NCBI RefSeq assembly: GCF_007997295.1 | Contig: NZ_VORY01000018.1 | Location: 1-64,000, forward strand | From: Gillisia hiemivivida | GTDB taxonomy: Bacteria > Bacteroidota > Bacteroidia > Flavobacteriales > Flavobacteriaceae | Reading direction: 5' to 3' | Length of the DNA: 64,000 bases | Shown: in pieces, positions 8,629-18,322 of the stretch | Layout: each line of letters opens with the position of its first letter | Position numbering within the stretch: the first letter of the stretch is position 1 | Translations under genes and position numbers: made by a program | Notes under the pieces: model-generated | What the model saw: the letters and a program-made list of their open reading frames with translations, nothing else | Told to the model about the DNA's origin: nothing | Databases searched by the model: none

Positions 8629-10923
8629 CTCCTTTTCAATCCGGATTTTCACCGATTTGCTTATAGGGGTGTTGCTTCGTTCTGCAAAATGATTATAAGG
8701 AACTAAAGGATTAGTTTCAGGAAAATAAGCCGCGACATTACCAGGCGGAATTTTATAAGGCAGGACCTTAAATTTATAGGCAGTTCTCTTTTTGCCATCG
8801 TAAGTACTGGTTAAATTTACAATTTCAAATTTCTTCAAATTCCTTTGTGCCATATCACTCTGATTCATAAAAATTACCCGGCGCTCATTATAAACTCCGC
8901 GATACCTGTCGTCCATTCCGTAAATGGTAGTATTAAACTGGTCGTGACTTCTTATGGTCATCAGCATCAATTCATCTTGTTGCAACTTATGGTCCGGTAG
9001 TTTATTCAGGCTAATCTGAGCTTTTCCATTGGGCAACATGCTAAAATCCCTATGCCGGGTATTATTAGGAAGGTAATACCCAAAACCTTTTGATTGTTCG
9101 CTAGTCTTTTCGAAGCCCTTTGCTACCAGATCTATTTTCTGCCGAATAAGTTCATAGTCTTCTCCCATCGCTTGCCAAGCCACAGGGTGGTTCCCCTTAA
9201 AAAAGGTATGACCTAGATTTCCAATTATTTCTGGTTCACTCATAATATTGGAGGAAGCAGGTTTAAAAATTCCTTTAGATTGCCTTATGCGGCCCATACT
9301 GCTTTCCATTGTTAAAAAGCGTGCGTTCCCATTTTTCTCATCTTTTTCAGACCTTCCAAAAGTGGGCAATATTAAAGCTGTTTTGCCTGTTACCAAGTGA
9401 GAGCGGTTCAGTTTTGTGCTTATTTGCACCGTCATTTGGCAGTTATTCAGCGCTTCTGCAGTATAATCTGTATCTGAAGCAGCCATTAAAAAATTACCTC
9501 CTAATGCTATAAAAACACGTGCTTTTCCAGTATGCATGGCCTCCATAGATTCTACTACATCAATTCCTTTTTCATTTGGCGGTTCAAAACCCATGTATTT
9601 TCTAATACGCTCATTAAATTCCTCATCTACAAAATGCATAATTCCCACACTGCGGTCACCTTGCACATTACTATGTCCACGTACCGGGCAGGTACCAGCA
9701 TTAGGCTTACCAATAGCACCTTTTAATAGCAATAAATTTACATATTCACGAATGGTTTCTACACTGTTTTTATGTTGGGTAAGTCCCATTGCCCAGCACA
9801 CAATAATTTTAGATTTTTTAGCTAAAATTTCAACTGCTTGGTTTATTTTTTCGTCTGATACTCCCGTCATAGAAAGTAACTCATCTTCGTTGAACGATTT
9901 TAGATCGGTTATTAATTCTGAATAACCCTGGGTGTATTCACTTAAAAATTGATGATCAAAAACAGTTTCATCCAGAGCGTCTTTTTCTGCAAGACGTTTT
10001 AAAATTAGTTTAACCAAGGGAATATCCTGATTGATATTTACCGCTAAATGCAAGTCTGCAATATCTTCTCCAGACCCCACCAGCCCTTTAAGATTCTTCG
10101 GATTTTTAAAATTTACTAAACCGGTTTCTTCCAATGGATTAATTGCGATGATGTAGCCTCCGTTCTCCTTACATTTTTCTAAGGCAGTCAACATCCTTGG
10201 GTGGTTGGTACCGGGGTTTTGTCCGGCAATAATAATTACCTCGGCATCGTAAAAATCTTCCAGTTTGGTACTTCCTTTTCCTATTCCCAATGTTTCGGTA
10301 AGGGCAACTCCGCTGGATTCGTGGCACATATTGCTGCAATCGGGCATATTATTGGTGCCATAAGCACGGACAAACATACCATACAAAAATGCAGCTTCGT
10401 TGCTGGAACGGCCAGAGGTATAAAAGACAGCTTCATTTGGGGAATCTAAACTGTGTAATTCTTTTGCTATTAAATCAAAAGCATCCTGCCAGGATATTGC
10501 TTCGTAATGAATTTTTCCTTCTCGTAAAACAAGAGGTTCCACAAGCCTTCCAAATTTATTAAGCTGAAAATCGGTTAATTCTGAAAGTTCTTCTATTGAA
10601 TATTTCTTGAAAAATTCGGCATCAATATGGCTATGAGTTGCTTCATCTGCCAGTGCTTTGGCACCATTCTCACAATATTCTCCAATTTTAGACGGTTTTT
10701 CGGGATCTGGCCAGGCACAGCTGGGGCAGTCAAATCCATCCTGTTGATTAATTGTGAAAAGACCACGCATAGAATCTACCACGCCCATTTCTTTAAAGGT
10801 ATGTTTTAGGGTTTCTTTAATGGCGAGTTTCCCGGCGGCATGGGTTATAGGATCTTTAAATTCTAGGTCTCGAAATTCTGTAGGACCTCGATGATTTACT
10901 TTTCTATTGAATTTATTTTCCAT
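8593..10923 (-). CDS. YdeP/FdhF-type molybdopterin oxidoreductase
   Basis: This 776-residue protein is of the DMSO reductase superfamily, YdeP-like branch, often named formate dehydrogenase alpha subunit. The N-terminus has GFDCPSCAWPDPEK (C66, C69) and C84. The molybdopterin domain follows, with YTSGRSSNEAAFLYG, NMPDCSNMCHESSG and PVRGHSNVQGDRS, and a C-terminal molydopterin dinucleotide-binding barrel. The exact substrate cannot be read: formate is one candidate, and YdeP homologues have been tied to acid tolerance. It is co-directional with 10926-11294 (2-bp gap). mobA at 12125, needed for the guanylated cofactor, is close by on the other strand. The last ~11 residues derive from a REP-like repeat. 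Confidence 0.85.
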   Translation of the reverse strand: MENKFNRKVNHRGPTEFRDLEFKDPITHAAGKLAIKETLKHTFKEMGVVDSMRGLFTINQQDGFDCPSCAWPDPEKPSKIGEYCENGAKALADEATHSHIDAEFFKKYSIEELSELTDFQLNKFGRLVEPLVLREGKIHYEAISWQDAFDLIAKELHSLDSPNEAVFYTSGRSSNEAAFLYGMFVRAYGTNNMPDCSNMCHESSGVALTETLGIGKGSTKLEDFYDAEVIIIAGQNPGTNHPRMLTALEKCKENGGYIIAINPLEETGLVNFKNPKNLKGLVGSGEDIADLHLAVNINQDIPLVKLILKRLAEKDALDETVFDHQFLSEYTQGYSELITDLKSFNEDELLSMTGVSDEKINQAVEILAKKSKIIVCWAMGLTQHKNSVETIREYVNLLLLKGAIGKPNAGTCPVRGHSNVQGDRSVGIMHFVDEEFNERIRKYMGFEPPNEKGIDVVESMEAMHTGKARVFIALGGNFLMAASDTDYTAEALNNCQMTVQISTKLNRSHLVTGKTALILPTFGRSEKDEKNGNARFLTMESSMGRIRQSKGIFKPASSNIMSEPEIIGNLGHTFFKGNHPVAWQAMGEDYELIRQKIDLVAKGFEKTSEQSKGFGYYLPNNTRHRDFSMLPNGKAQISLNKLPDHKLQQDELMLMTIRSHDQFNTTIYGMDDRYRGVYNERRVIFMNQSDMAQRNLKKFEIVNLTSTYDGKKRTAYKFKVLPYKIPPGNVAAYFPETNPLVPYNHFAERSNTPISKSVKIRIEKEKSRTSGQDNEL

Positions 10924-10925
10924 TT

Positions 10926-11294
10926 TTAATGCGTTAAAGATTTAGGATTAGGGTAATTGTTAGATTCATCTTCTCCACGATCTTCTAGGCAGGTAAAATC
11001 TTTTTCCAGTAGAATATCTATAGTTTGGCTGTTAGAAGTAGGGACAGAATGGGAAAACCCAACCCTGTTATTGGTGTCCCAGCCCTGTAAAAGTTCTTCA
11101 GAAATTTTTAACGAGATTTGATTGTTGGCAAAATCAATATCCAAATTCTTGGTGACTGAAACCCTTACACTATACATAAAATTCAAATTCGGAAAATTGG
11201 TGGTTTCTTCTATAAATTTTTCTCGGCATAATTGCTCAACTTCATTCTTGGTCAACCTAAATCGCACCGAATTTCCGCGAATCCTTATTTTCAT
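10926..11294 (-). CDS. Small conserved protein paired with oxidoreductase
   Basis: This is a 122-residue soluble protein. It begins MKIRIRGNSVRFRLTKNEVEQL, a beta-strand then helix pattern, and ends in an acidic tail. I do not recognise a catalytic motif. It resembles short proteins that sit next to YdeP/FdhF-type oxidoreductases in Bacteroidota (possibly the DUF7009 group; recalled, not searched). Two bases separate its stop from the oxidoreductase start, so the genes are almost certainly co-transcribed; an accessory or maturation role is inferred from position alone. Confidence 0.65.
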   Translation of the reverse strand: MKIRIRGNSVRFRLTKNEVEQLCREKFIEETTNFPNLNFMYSVRVSVTKNLDIDFANNQISLKISEELLQGWDTNNRVGFSHSVPTSNSQTIDILLEKDFTCLEDRGEDESNNYPNPKSLTH

Positions 11295-12124
11295 TGTACT
11301 GTTTTTTAGAGGTGTAGTTTATTATTTTCAACAATCCCTTAAAGTTAACTGATTTGATTTAAAAAAGGAAAAAGAATATTGTACAATTAGAGGTTATTTT
11401 TAAAACCTCCTAGGCTATAAATAATAGAGAATCAAATATTGTAACTCTCCCATATTTGTTCTAAAAAATAATAGGATTTAAAAACCCTTCGGTAAATTCT
11501 TCCAATGGGAATTGATTTCCCTACACCTCAATAACATACGGCTATTACCTTATTACTACCATTGACGTAATTTCAAGAATCTGGAATACACTCCCTCTGG
11601 TCGGTAAAGATCTGTTTAATTTTTAAGATTGTTCATTTTTTTGTTATGCTTTCCTCTCGTTTCACTCGTCGGAAGCAATCAAAACGAACCAAAAAAAGGA
11701 CACTTTTTTGTAGGTGTTTCCAATTATGCTACCGCATAATTAGAACCGTACTTCCACGGCTAAATTTTCTCCAAGGCTTCAAAAATTTTACGCCGTGGAA
11801 CTACTACACTTGCAAAAAAGAAGTTCTTAAGAAGATAAATCAGCTAGAAACAATTATACGTCAAAAACCTACGCTAGATAATTTTTTTTATCACGGGTCT
11901 CTTCTTGACATTCCGAAAAATGTTAAAATCCATATCAGCCAGACTGCAAAGAGGAAATAAACCGCGACTGAAACAAAAAAACTTAAATTTATAACAGATT
12001 GAAATTTATAGCTAGCTAGGGAATAAATACCATATACAAACAAGAATTAAATTCTGAACAAGAGGAGTTGAAAGCAGCAACATTGATCAAAACTTACTTA
12101 TTATAATCTGAAATAAAAGAAATA
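11295..12124. other. Intergenic region with decayed repeat element
   Basis: No functional gene is supported. A small hairpin (GAGGTT/AACCTC) lies at 11390-11409. At 11646-11950 an open frame exists but is low-complexity and basic, without family features. The segment 11751-11930 is a repeat: the inverted pair TTCCACGGC / GCCGTGGAA, then a stretch containing GAAACAATTATACGTC and CCTACGCTAGATAA. It recurs at 23410-23560 and, inverted and shortened, at 53497-53545. Confidence 0.55.
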
Positions 12125-12718
12125 TTGATAAAGGTATCTGAAATAGAGGTTTTTATACTGGCTGGAGGAAAGAGCAGAAGAATGGGAAGTGACAAAGGTC
12201 TTATCAATTTCAAAGGAGAACCTATGATATCACATATACTAAGGGTGCTCGACAAACTAAATATGTCAACCAGTATAATTAGCGGCAATAAAGAATATAT
12301 GAAGTTTGGGAAACCTGTTCATCAGGATGTATTTCCTGATAAAGGACCTCTTGGTGGATTATATACTGCCCTGGAATTTTCCAGCGCTCCAATGGTGATA
12401 CTTCTGGCTTGTGATATGCCTTCGATAAATAGTGAATCTTTAAAGAGGTTGAGAGCATTAGCGACTTCCGGCAAAATGGTCGTGTCTACTGATGGTGAGA
12501 ATATTTCTCCACTTTTTGCCTGTTATCCACAATCTTTAAAGAAAGCCGTAAAAAAAGCCATATTGAGAGAGGAACTAAAAATGCTGGATTTTGTCCTAAA
12601 GCAGTCTTACACCTTATTGGATCTGACAGTTGGAGGAAATACGCTTGTATTACAAAATTTGAATACAAAAAAAGAATTAATAGCGGCAGAGAACATTGAA
12701 AAGGATAGGGTTAAATAA
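12125..12718 (+). CDS. mobA: Molybdenum cofactor guanylyltransferase
   Basis: This 197-residue enzyme transfers GMP from GTP to molybdopterin, making the dinucleotide cofactor. The nucleotide-binding loop LAGGKSRRMGSDKG is at about 12-25, the PLGGLYTAL motif near 75, and the metal-binding LLACDMPS near 97, all in the expected order and at normal family length. The start is TTG at 12125: a TAA stop lies seven codons upstream and no ATG precedes the essential loop. It sits near the YdeP-type oxidoreductase, which needs its product, but on the opposite strand and about 830 bp away. Confidence 0.92.
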   Translation: MIKVSEIEVFILAGGKSRRMGSDKGLINFKGEPMISHILRVLDKLNMSTSIISGNKEYMKFGKPVHQDVFPDKGPLGGLYTALEFSSAPMVILLACDMPSINSESLKRLRALATSGKMVVSTDGENISPLFACYPQSLKKAVKKAILREELKMLDFVLKQSYTLLDLTVGGNTLVLQNLNTKKELIAAENIEKDRVK

Positions 12719-12792
12719 TTTAGAAACATATACTTTAAAATTCTCGTAGCCTTATCGGTCTGGAAATGGAGTGTATATAATTAATATTACCC

Positions 12793-12850
12793 ATAAATGA
12801 ATAAAAACTAGCATCGCTTTTATAGCGTGGCGTGGGTTTCTATGCTGCCA
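12793..12850 (+). repeat. Short structured repeat after mobA
   Basis: This is the second copy of the 8330-8385 element. The inner stem changes from GCC-type pairing to CGC/GCG pairing between the copies while the outer AGCAT/ATGCT stem is kept, which hints at conserved folding. Confidence 0.5.
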
Positions 12851-12971
12851 AGACTCTATTACAAAATCAAGTAGAAAATTGATATAAAGAAGTTTATACT
12901 CCGTAAAACATTTTTGTTTTTGAAAAGTTTGGGGGAAAATGCACATAATTTCTATTCAAGAAATTAAGCAT

Positions 12972-13011
12972 AAAAAAACCTCAGACAGTATCTGAGGTTG
13001 TTTATTTTTTT
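12972..13011. terminator. Bidirectional rho-independent terminator
   Basis: AACCTCAGA pairs with TCTGAGGTT around a five-base loop, with an A-run before and T-runs after. It lies between converging mobA (plus) and the Abi-type gene (minus) and can end both transcripts. Confidence 0.8.
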
Positions 13012-13079
13012 AGAGTGCACCACTAATGCAAATGAATAATGGGACACTTTTGAAGTACAAATATACAATTATTTATAAA

Positions 13080-13955
13080 TTACTTGTTATAATAATATCC
13101 TAATTTATTCTCAATAATATCTTTTATCACAGCATTATCCGCAAATTTGTCAAATAATAGAATTAATTTTTTTTCTAAGTCATTCTTTCTATTACTTGAA
13201 ATATTATTCAATAAATATAGTAATGCTTTGATTGCTGAATCGAGGCTATGACTGTAATCATTGTTAAATGGCACTCCTGGAACACCATTCACACCTTCGT
13301 CTATATGTAAATCAAAAATCACTCCACTATGGGCACAACTGTTGCGTACAAAAACCAATGTGTTTAAAAAATTCTGAAGTCTTTCAGGTTTTTTAATTGC
13401 ATATTGCAGAGAAATCTCTTTCCTAACATCTTGATCTATAATATTCTCATACACTTTTACAATAGAACCAAATGTGTAATATTCAAAAGTTTTCCAGCAA
13501 GGCGCATATTTATCTTTTGGATATTTAGCGTGATGCTTACTTATTTGAATATTCTTCTTTTTGAAATTATTATTGTAATGCGCCCTTATATTTTTTAAAT
13601 ACACCTCAAACATTATTGTTGAATCCGTGTATCAAATTGCATTGTCTTCATAATGCATAGAAGCCCAATAAATAAGATTAGTTCTGAAATTTAATTCTAA
13701 TCTGTTTATATACTTAATCAATAAATATCTTAAATCTACATCTAAATAATAAAGATCAATTACTGTCGAAAACTTAGTGTCTTTTGCAAAATTATGGTTT
13801 GCATCAATTTCAAAAGGATGCCAGTAAAAACCTAAACGATAATACCCAATATCTAATAGTATTTCTTTTATTTTACTTTCTTCCAAATCCAAATCCATAC
13901 CTCTTTTTCGAAGTTTTTTAATTTGATTTTCTACACTAGTTACTACTCCTGCCAT
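13080..13955 (-). pseudogene. Abi_2-family abortive-infection gene, in-frame TGA
   Basis: Two open frames, 13955-13632 (107 codons) and 13613-13080, lie in the same reading frame and are separated only by one TGA at 13632-13634. Joined, they give ~291 residues with the Abi_2 (AbiD/F-like) pattern: an N-terminal IKKLRKRGMDL, GYYRLGFYWHPF, FSTVIDLYYLDVDLRYLL and a C-terminal FVRNSCAHSG motif typical of this HEPN-like fold. The TGA falls where the family usually has the Trp of an NPTW-like motif (here DNAI-stop-YTDS), so TGG to TGA is the simplest origin. Abi_2 proteins are linked to phage exclusion. The gene is downstream of a restriction enzyme. Confidence 0.8.
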
Positions 13956-14007
13956 TTATAATTTATTTCATTTCCTTTGAATTATTTAGCAATTCCTGAC
14001 CAGTTCT

Positions 14008-14103
14008 TTAATCATCAAGTTCGATATACACAGTCTCGCCCTCAATATTTTTTGCCCTGTCGGTCTCAAGATCTGGTTCGTATATCTTTTTATAAATTGG
14101 CAT
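14008..14103 (-). CDS. 31-residue ORF between RM enzyme and Abi gene
   Basis: ATG at 14103 opens a 31-codon frame (MPIYKKIYEPDLETDRAKN, then an acidic end IELDD) beginning 2 bp after the restriction enzyme's stop and ending 52 bp before the Abi-type start. Spacing and orientation suggest part of the same transcript. It is too short to assign a family; it could be a real small protein or only a spacer frame. Confidence 0.4.
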   Translation of the reverse strand: MPIYKKIYEPDLETDRAKNIEGETVYIELDD

Positions 14104-14105
14104 GA

Positions 14106-17100
14106 TTAACTATTCTCAACAATTTCAATTTCTTCATCACTCAAGCCATACAACTTATAAACCATCTGGTCAATTTCATTTTCTGTACTTGCTATCTGAG
14201 ATTGTAATTCTTGCGCTTTCTTTTTATTCTCCTCAAAAAGATCCATCCATTCAAACTCATCTTTTTTAGATAATGTTGGGATAACTGATAAATCTTCTAC
14301 TACTCTTACTTTATTTGTAGATTTTATGGCTTTGTTGAGTTCCTTTATGAAAGAAGCAAAGTCAAGATTATACCACGATTCAAGTTTGCGTTGTAATCGA
14401 TTGAGTTGTAACGTTCCTTTAAAGTAGCTTTGAAATCTATTTTCTAAATTTTGAAGATCATTTACATAACCAATTATTCTGTCCGTAGCATCTCTAAAAA
14501 ATTCTTCGTTTTGAAATTCCGGAATAGGTATTTGCTCAAAATATTGTGGCTTAACTTCAATGTAGCCACCACTTCTAACAACACAAATAGATTTGAGAAA
14601 TTCCCAAACTAATTTGGAATTCAATATGCAAAGAATGGCTTTTGAAGCATTGGGCAGAATTACTGATGGTGCATTTATATAGTAATTTTCAGAATCTAAA
14701 GAAAACTTGTTTGATGACTGAAGATTAGGCCAAACGATTTTTGATGTTTCGAACTTTTTGAAGTAATCAACAGAATCTTGTATTTCATACCACTTGTAAG
14801 ATCCTTTTTTTCGTCCTACTTTTATATCTGGTGCATTACGAGGTGTAAGTCTTTCCTTAAATTGACTTAAATACTCCTTAACCGCAGGGTATTTTTCAAT
14901 ATCAATTCCTCTACGTGTAAAAATTAAAAATTTCTCCGCATCTGGACTATGCCATTTACTTAGGTCTCTACCTTCTAAAAATGGTTTTATTACTTCAGTT
15001 GAAGATAAATGCTTTTCAATAAGCTGCTGTCTTGTTTTTGAATCAATTATGAAAGCGTCATTAAAACCTGTTACAATTCCTCTATAACTCTTTTCCGAAT
15101 TTTCATTAATGGTTGGAAAGTTTGTCTTAATACCTTTAATTAAGTCAAATAAACCTTGAGAGTTGAAACTCCAACTTTCACTATCCAGACTATTCTGTTT
15201 AACTTTAATTTCACTTAAACTTTCTATATCTATTACTTTTCCGCTAAGTTTTTTAGGAATAAGTGAAAAATCAAATGATGGTTCTTTATTGGGCTTACTG
15301 TTCCTTGCTGTAATTATAATGGGATACGTCGTAGCTCCATCAAAAATCTGTACCTGTGTAAAATCAATATATTTTTCTATAACAACTGTCTTTGTTAGAT
15401 AATCTCTAAGGTTATATGCAGCTTTTGTTTTATCAAAAGTATTACTGATAAATCCGAAAATACCATCTGCTTTTAAAATAGAGAAAGCCTTTTCGTAGAA
15501 GTACGCAAATAGGTCTTGACTACTCATATATACAGCATATCTCTTTTCAAGAAATGGCTTTATTTCTGTAATTAGCTCTTGCCTCACATAAGGTGGATTC
15601 CCAAAAATAACATCAAAACCACCTTTTTTAAAAACATCAGGAAATTCATTTTCCCATTTAAAAGCTTTGTCTCCAGCGACTTTTTTGTCGTCTATCAAAC
15701 TATTTCCACATTTCACATTGCTGCTTAAGTCGTTGAGTTTTCTTCGTGGTTGTGCGGTACGTAACCATAATGACAGTTTAGCTATTTCTACACTTTCTTC
15801 ATTTAAGTCTACTCCATAAATATTGTTTTCTAGAATGGTATTTTCTATATCTGGAAATTGAAATCCACCACCTAAAATTTTTGTTTTCAGCTCATCTATA
15901 TAAGTGTGCTCTTTAATTAGGAAACCTAGTGCCTGGTTTAGGAATGCTCCAGAACCACAGGCGGGATCACAAATGGTTAATTGTAATAACCACTCGCGAT
16001 ATTCTTCAAGAATAGTTACGAGATTTTCAATTGTCGTTTTATTACGATTCTTACGACCTTTAAAATATTGTTCTTCATCGAAGCCCAACTCTTGTTTTTT
16101 CTCGGAGCATAATTTGCCTACCGTATTTTCAACAATATATTTGGTAATATACTTTGGTGTATAAAAAACACCATCCTTTTTTCGCTTACTGGTCTGCTTA
16201 TCAAAATCGCCACCTTCAATCTCTGCATTTACACTTTCTATCTCATTGAGCGAGTTTTCAAAAATATGTCCGAGGATATTTACGTCTACTTGACTTTCAA
16301 AATCATAATTTGAAAGTTTTAAAGCGTATTTGTACAAAAGGTCATTATCTATTTCAAGTGCATCAAGTATGGAATCGGGCCTAAACAAGCCACCGTTATA
16401 AGCATAGATTTCAGCTCGCTTCTCTGTTCCTTGTCGTCCTGTGTCTAAATAGTTGAAATACTGCTTAAATAGTCCATGTAACGGGCGCTCATCTCCAAAA
16501 TCCCAATCGTCTTTCCACTTGTTCAATATTTGAAGCGTTGAATTAGAAGGAAGTAACATTCTATCTTCAGCAAAAAAGATAAATAGAAATCGGTCTATAA
16601 GCTTTTGAGATTTTTGGAATAGAGTTAGTTTTATATTTTTTTCAAGTCGAATAATATCCTCTTGGTCATCGATATTTGCAGTTAAGTTTAATTTTTCTTT
16701 AACCGTTTTAGAATTCTTTCTTACCAGGTCCCGGTAGAGTTCACGCTTAAAGTTTGAGTAATCTTTATAAAATGCTTTAGTGATCTCTTCTTCTTCAGCA
16801 ATGGAGGCCTCCTTTATTTTAAGAGGGGTGTTGTTGAATACCTTATCTATATGTAGGCATAAGTAAAGAAGATCGAACCGCTTTCGTGTAAGCGTAAACA
16901 AATCAAATTCTTCAAATTCAGTGGCATCATTAATATAGATACGCAACTTTTCAAAGTTGGAGGTAATCACATACACGCATCCTTTTTGGTTTGCTTTGTA
17001 ATCAAAGGCTTGACGTCTAATACTTTCTAGATCCTTCGTGTTAGTACCTTTTAATTCAATTACGCCTATTGCGGTACCATCTCTAAGAACTGCAGCATCT

Positions 17101-17360
17101 GCTTTACGAGAATTTTTCTCATTTTTAAATTCTGTGGTTAAATTTGAATTGGGGTTAGGAAATAACGTGTAGCCTAAAATATTTACAAACAGTTCATTTA
17201 AAAACGTTGCCTGATATTGTTCTTCTTTGGCGCTTTTAATATTTTCCTGTATCGTCGTGTTCCAGAAGTATTTTTGATATTTTTTATATGCCTTTTCAAC
17301 CACTATTTCATCGAGTAGAGTGAGATGTGATTTAAGTACTGAAGCTTGAAATAATGCCAT
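14106..17360 (-). CDS. Type IIG restriction-modification enzyme, Eco57I-like
   Basis: This single 1084-residue polypeptide likely carries nuclease, adenine methyltransferase and target recognition. The N-terminal PD-(D/E)xK-like nuclease signature is D88 (KADAAVLRDG) with E102-L-K104 (GVIELKG). Methyltransferase motif I DPACGSGAF lies near 464 and the catalytic NPPY near 587, as in N6-adenine enzymes. A C-terminal TaqI-like specificity region follows (ESWSFNSQGLF onward), then coiled-coil helices near the end. It should methylate and cut unmethylated foreign DNA. It is the first gene of a minus-strand set with a 31-codon ORF and the Abi_2-type gene. Length and motif order look intact. Confidence 0.9.
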   Translation of the reverse strand: MALFQASVLKSHLTLLDEIVVEKAYKKYQKYFWNTTIQENIKSAKEEQYQATFLNELFVNILGYTLFPNPNSNLTTEFKNEKNSRKADAAVLRDGTAIGVIELKGTNTKDLESIRRQAFDYKANQKGCVYVITSNFEKLRIYINDATEFEEFDLFTLTRKRFDLLYLCLHIDKVFNNTPLKIKEASIAEEEEITKAFYKDYSNFKRELYRDLVRKNSKTVKEKLNLTANIDDQEDIIRLEKNIKLTLFQKSQKLIDRFLFIFFAEDRMLLPSNSTLQILNKWKDDWDFGDERPLHGLFKQYFNYLDTGRQGTEKRAEIYAYNGGLFRPDSILDALEIDNDLLYKYALKLSNYDFESQVDVNILGHIFENSLNEIESVNAEIEGGDFDKQTSKRKKDGVFYTPKYITKYIVENTVGKLCSEKKQELGFDEEQYFKGRKNRNKTTIENLVTILEEYREWLLQLTICDPACGSGAFLNQALGFLIKEHTYIDELKTKILGGGFQFPDIENTILENNIYGVDLNEESVEIAKLSLWLRTAQPRRKLNDLSSNVKCGNSLIDDKKVAGDKAFKWENEFPDVFKKGGFDVIFGNPPYVRQELITEIKPFLEKRYAVYMSSQDLFAYFYEKAFSILKADGIFGFISNTFDKTKAAYNLRDYLTKTVVIEKYIDFTQVQIFDGATTYPIIITARNSKPNKEPSFDFSLIPKKLSGKVIDIESLSEIKVKQNSLDSESWSFNSQGLFDLIKGIKTNFPTINENSEKSYRGIVTGFNDAFIIDSKTRQQLIEKHLSSTEVIKPFLEGRDLSKWHSPDAEKFLIFTRRGIDIEKYPAVKEYLSQFKERLTPRNAPDIKVGRKKGSYKWYEIQDSVDYFKKFETSKIVWPNLQSSNKFSLDSENYYINAPSVILPNASKAILCILNSKLVWEFLKSICVVRSGGYIEVKPQYFEQIPIPEFQNEEFFRDATDRIIGYVNDLQNLENRFQSYFKGTLQLNRLQRKLESWYNLDFASFIKELNKAIKSTNKVRVVEDLSVIPTLSKKDEFEWMDLFEENKKKAQELQSQIASTENEIDQMVYKLYGLSDEEIEIVENS

Positions 17361-18322
17361 TAAGTAGTTAAGTTGGATTGACTTGCTATAATACTAACTA
17401 ATAGGGTGGGAGTAGTAGCAGATATTAGGGTAGTAAAGCTAAAAAAATATACTAAACTATAACAGATTCGAGCAACAAAAAATTCGTGAGGCTTATTTTA
17501 CTAATCAAAATATAAAAATTAATTCCTTATAAAGAAATCAATATTCATTGAAAATGACTTGATGATGCAATTTAAACTGGTGAAGAAACCTATTTGTAGA
17601 TCCAAAATGGAATAAGAAGTCTTTTAAACCTTCAAACAGGATCTAAGACAGTATACGTTTATAACAACAAAGGGAAATTTTTCAAGGCAATTCTTTTTTA
17701 TATCCTTCAGAAAATCAAAATTTAAAGCCTGCCTTTCATTCTTTTAACGACAAGCAGCATCAATGCGGAATAGGAAAAATAAATGTCTTAGATGGCAATA
17801 AATTAAACACAAAGGTGGGTGAGCAAATTCTAGACTGGTTTAGTGTTGAAGTGGATTCTTAAGTAATTATAAATCTGCCAAGCCGAATGACTGGATATTA
17901 CTTTTAAATCATTGTCGTCCGACAAAAGATATAAGATCGCTGCGCTGCTAGATTCAAGACGTAAGACTTTATTCCAACTAATTGAAAATCAATATTTTAG
18001 CCTGTATAAATTTTTGAAAAAGTAAAAAATAATTCTGTGTTCCAATAGCAAGCTCCTAAACATTGAAAACAGTCTTAATCCGCGTTACTTCTAGCCTCAC
18101 CGAAATCCTGAATTTTTTTACCGGACAATACTACTTTTAAATATAATATCTTATCTATACTTTAGCCACCAAAGTAAAATACTAACCTCCACAGAACTAC
18201 TATTTTAAATAGCTGCCTATTAACTTGCCGCCCGTGAATGTCTCCAATGAAGTCTATCATAAATTATAAGTCGTCATTTTAGTAGTTCACATAAGGTGTT
18301 GCAGCTTTACGATGGCTGGGGA
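17361..18322. other. Intergenic region with gene fragment and MITE
   Basis: A 65-codon open frame at 17665-17862 (plus) ends in DWFSVEVDS and has no start codon near its 5' end; its composition looks coding (PAFHSFNDKQHQCGIGKIN), so it is probably the 3' remnant of a lost gene that I cannot identify. A MITE-like element follows at 17910-18131. Confidence 0.45.
17910..18131. mobile_element. MITE-like element, copy 1, with target duplication
   Basis: This 222-bp non-coding element starts CATTGTCGTCCGACAAAAG and ends TTTACCGGACAATAC; the ends form an imperfect inverted repeat (ATTGTC..TCCG / CCGGACAAT). The 11-base sequence TACTTTTAAAT occurs immediately before (17899-17909) and after (18132-18142), as expected of a transposition target duplication. 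Two further copies are at 42026-42246 and 42351-42569. Confidence 0.75.

Noticed and set aside
9309-9925. Overlapping plus-strand frames inside the oxidoreductase
   Set aside because: Antisense shadows; no independent start signals or family motifs.
11646-11960. 104-codon frame rich in Lys/Arg/Ser
   Set aside because: It lies across a repeat also found at 23410 and 53497 where the frame is not kept, so it is probably non-coding.
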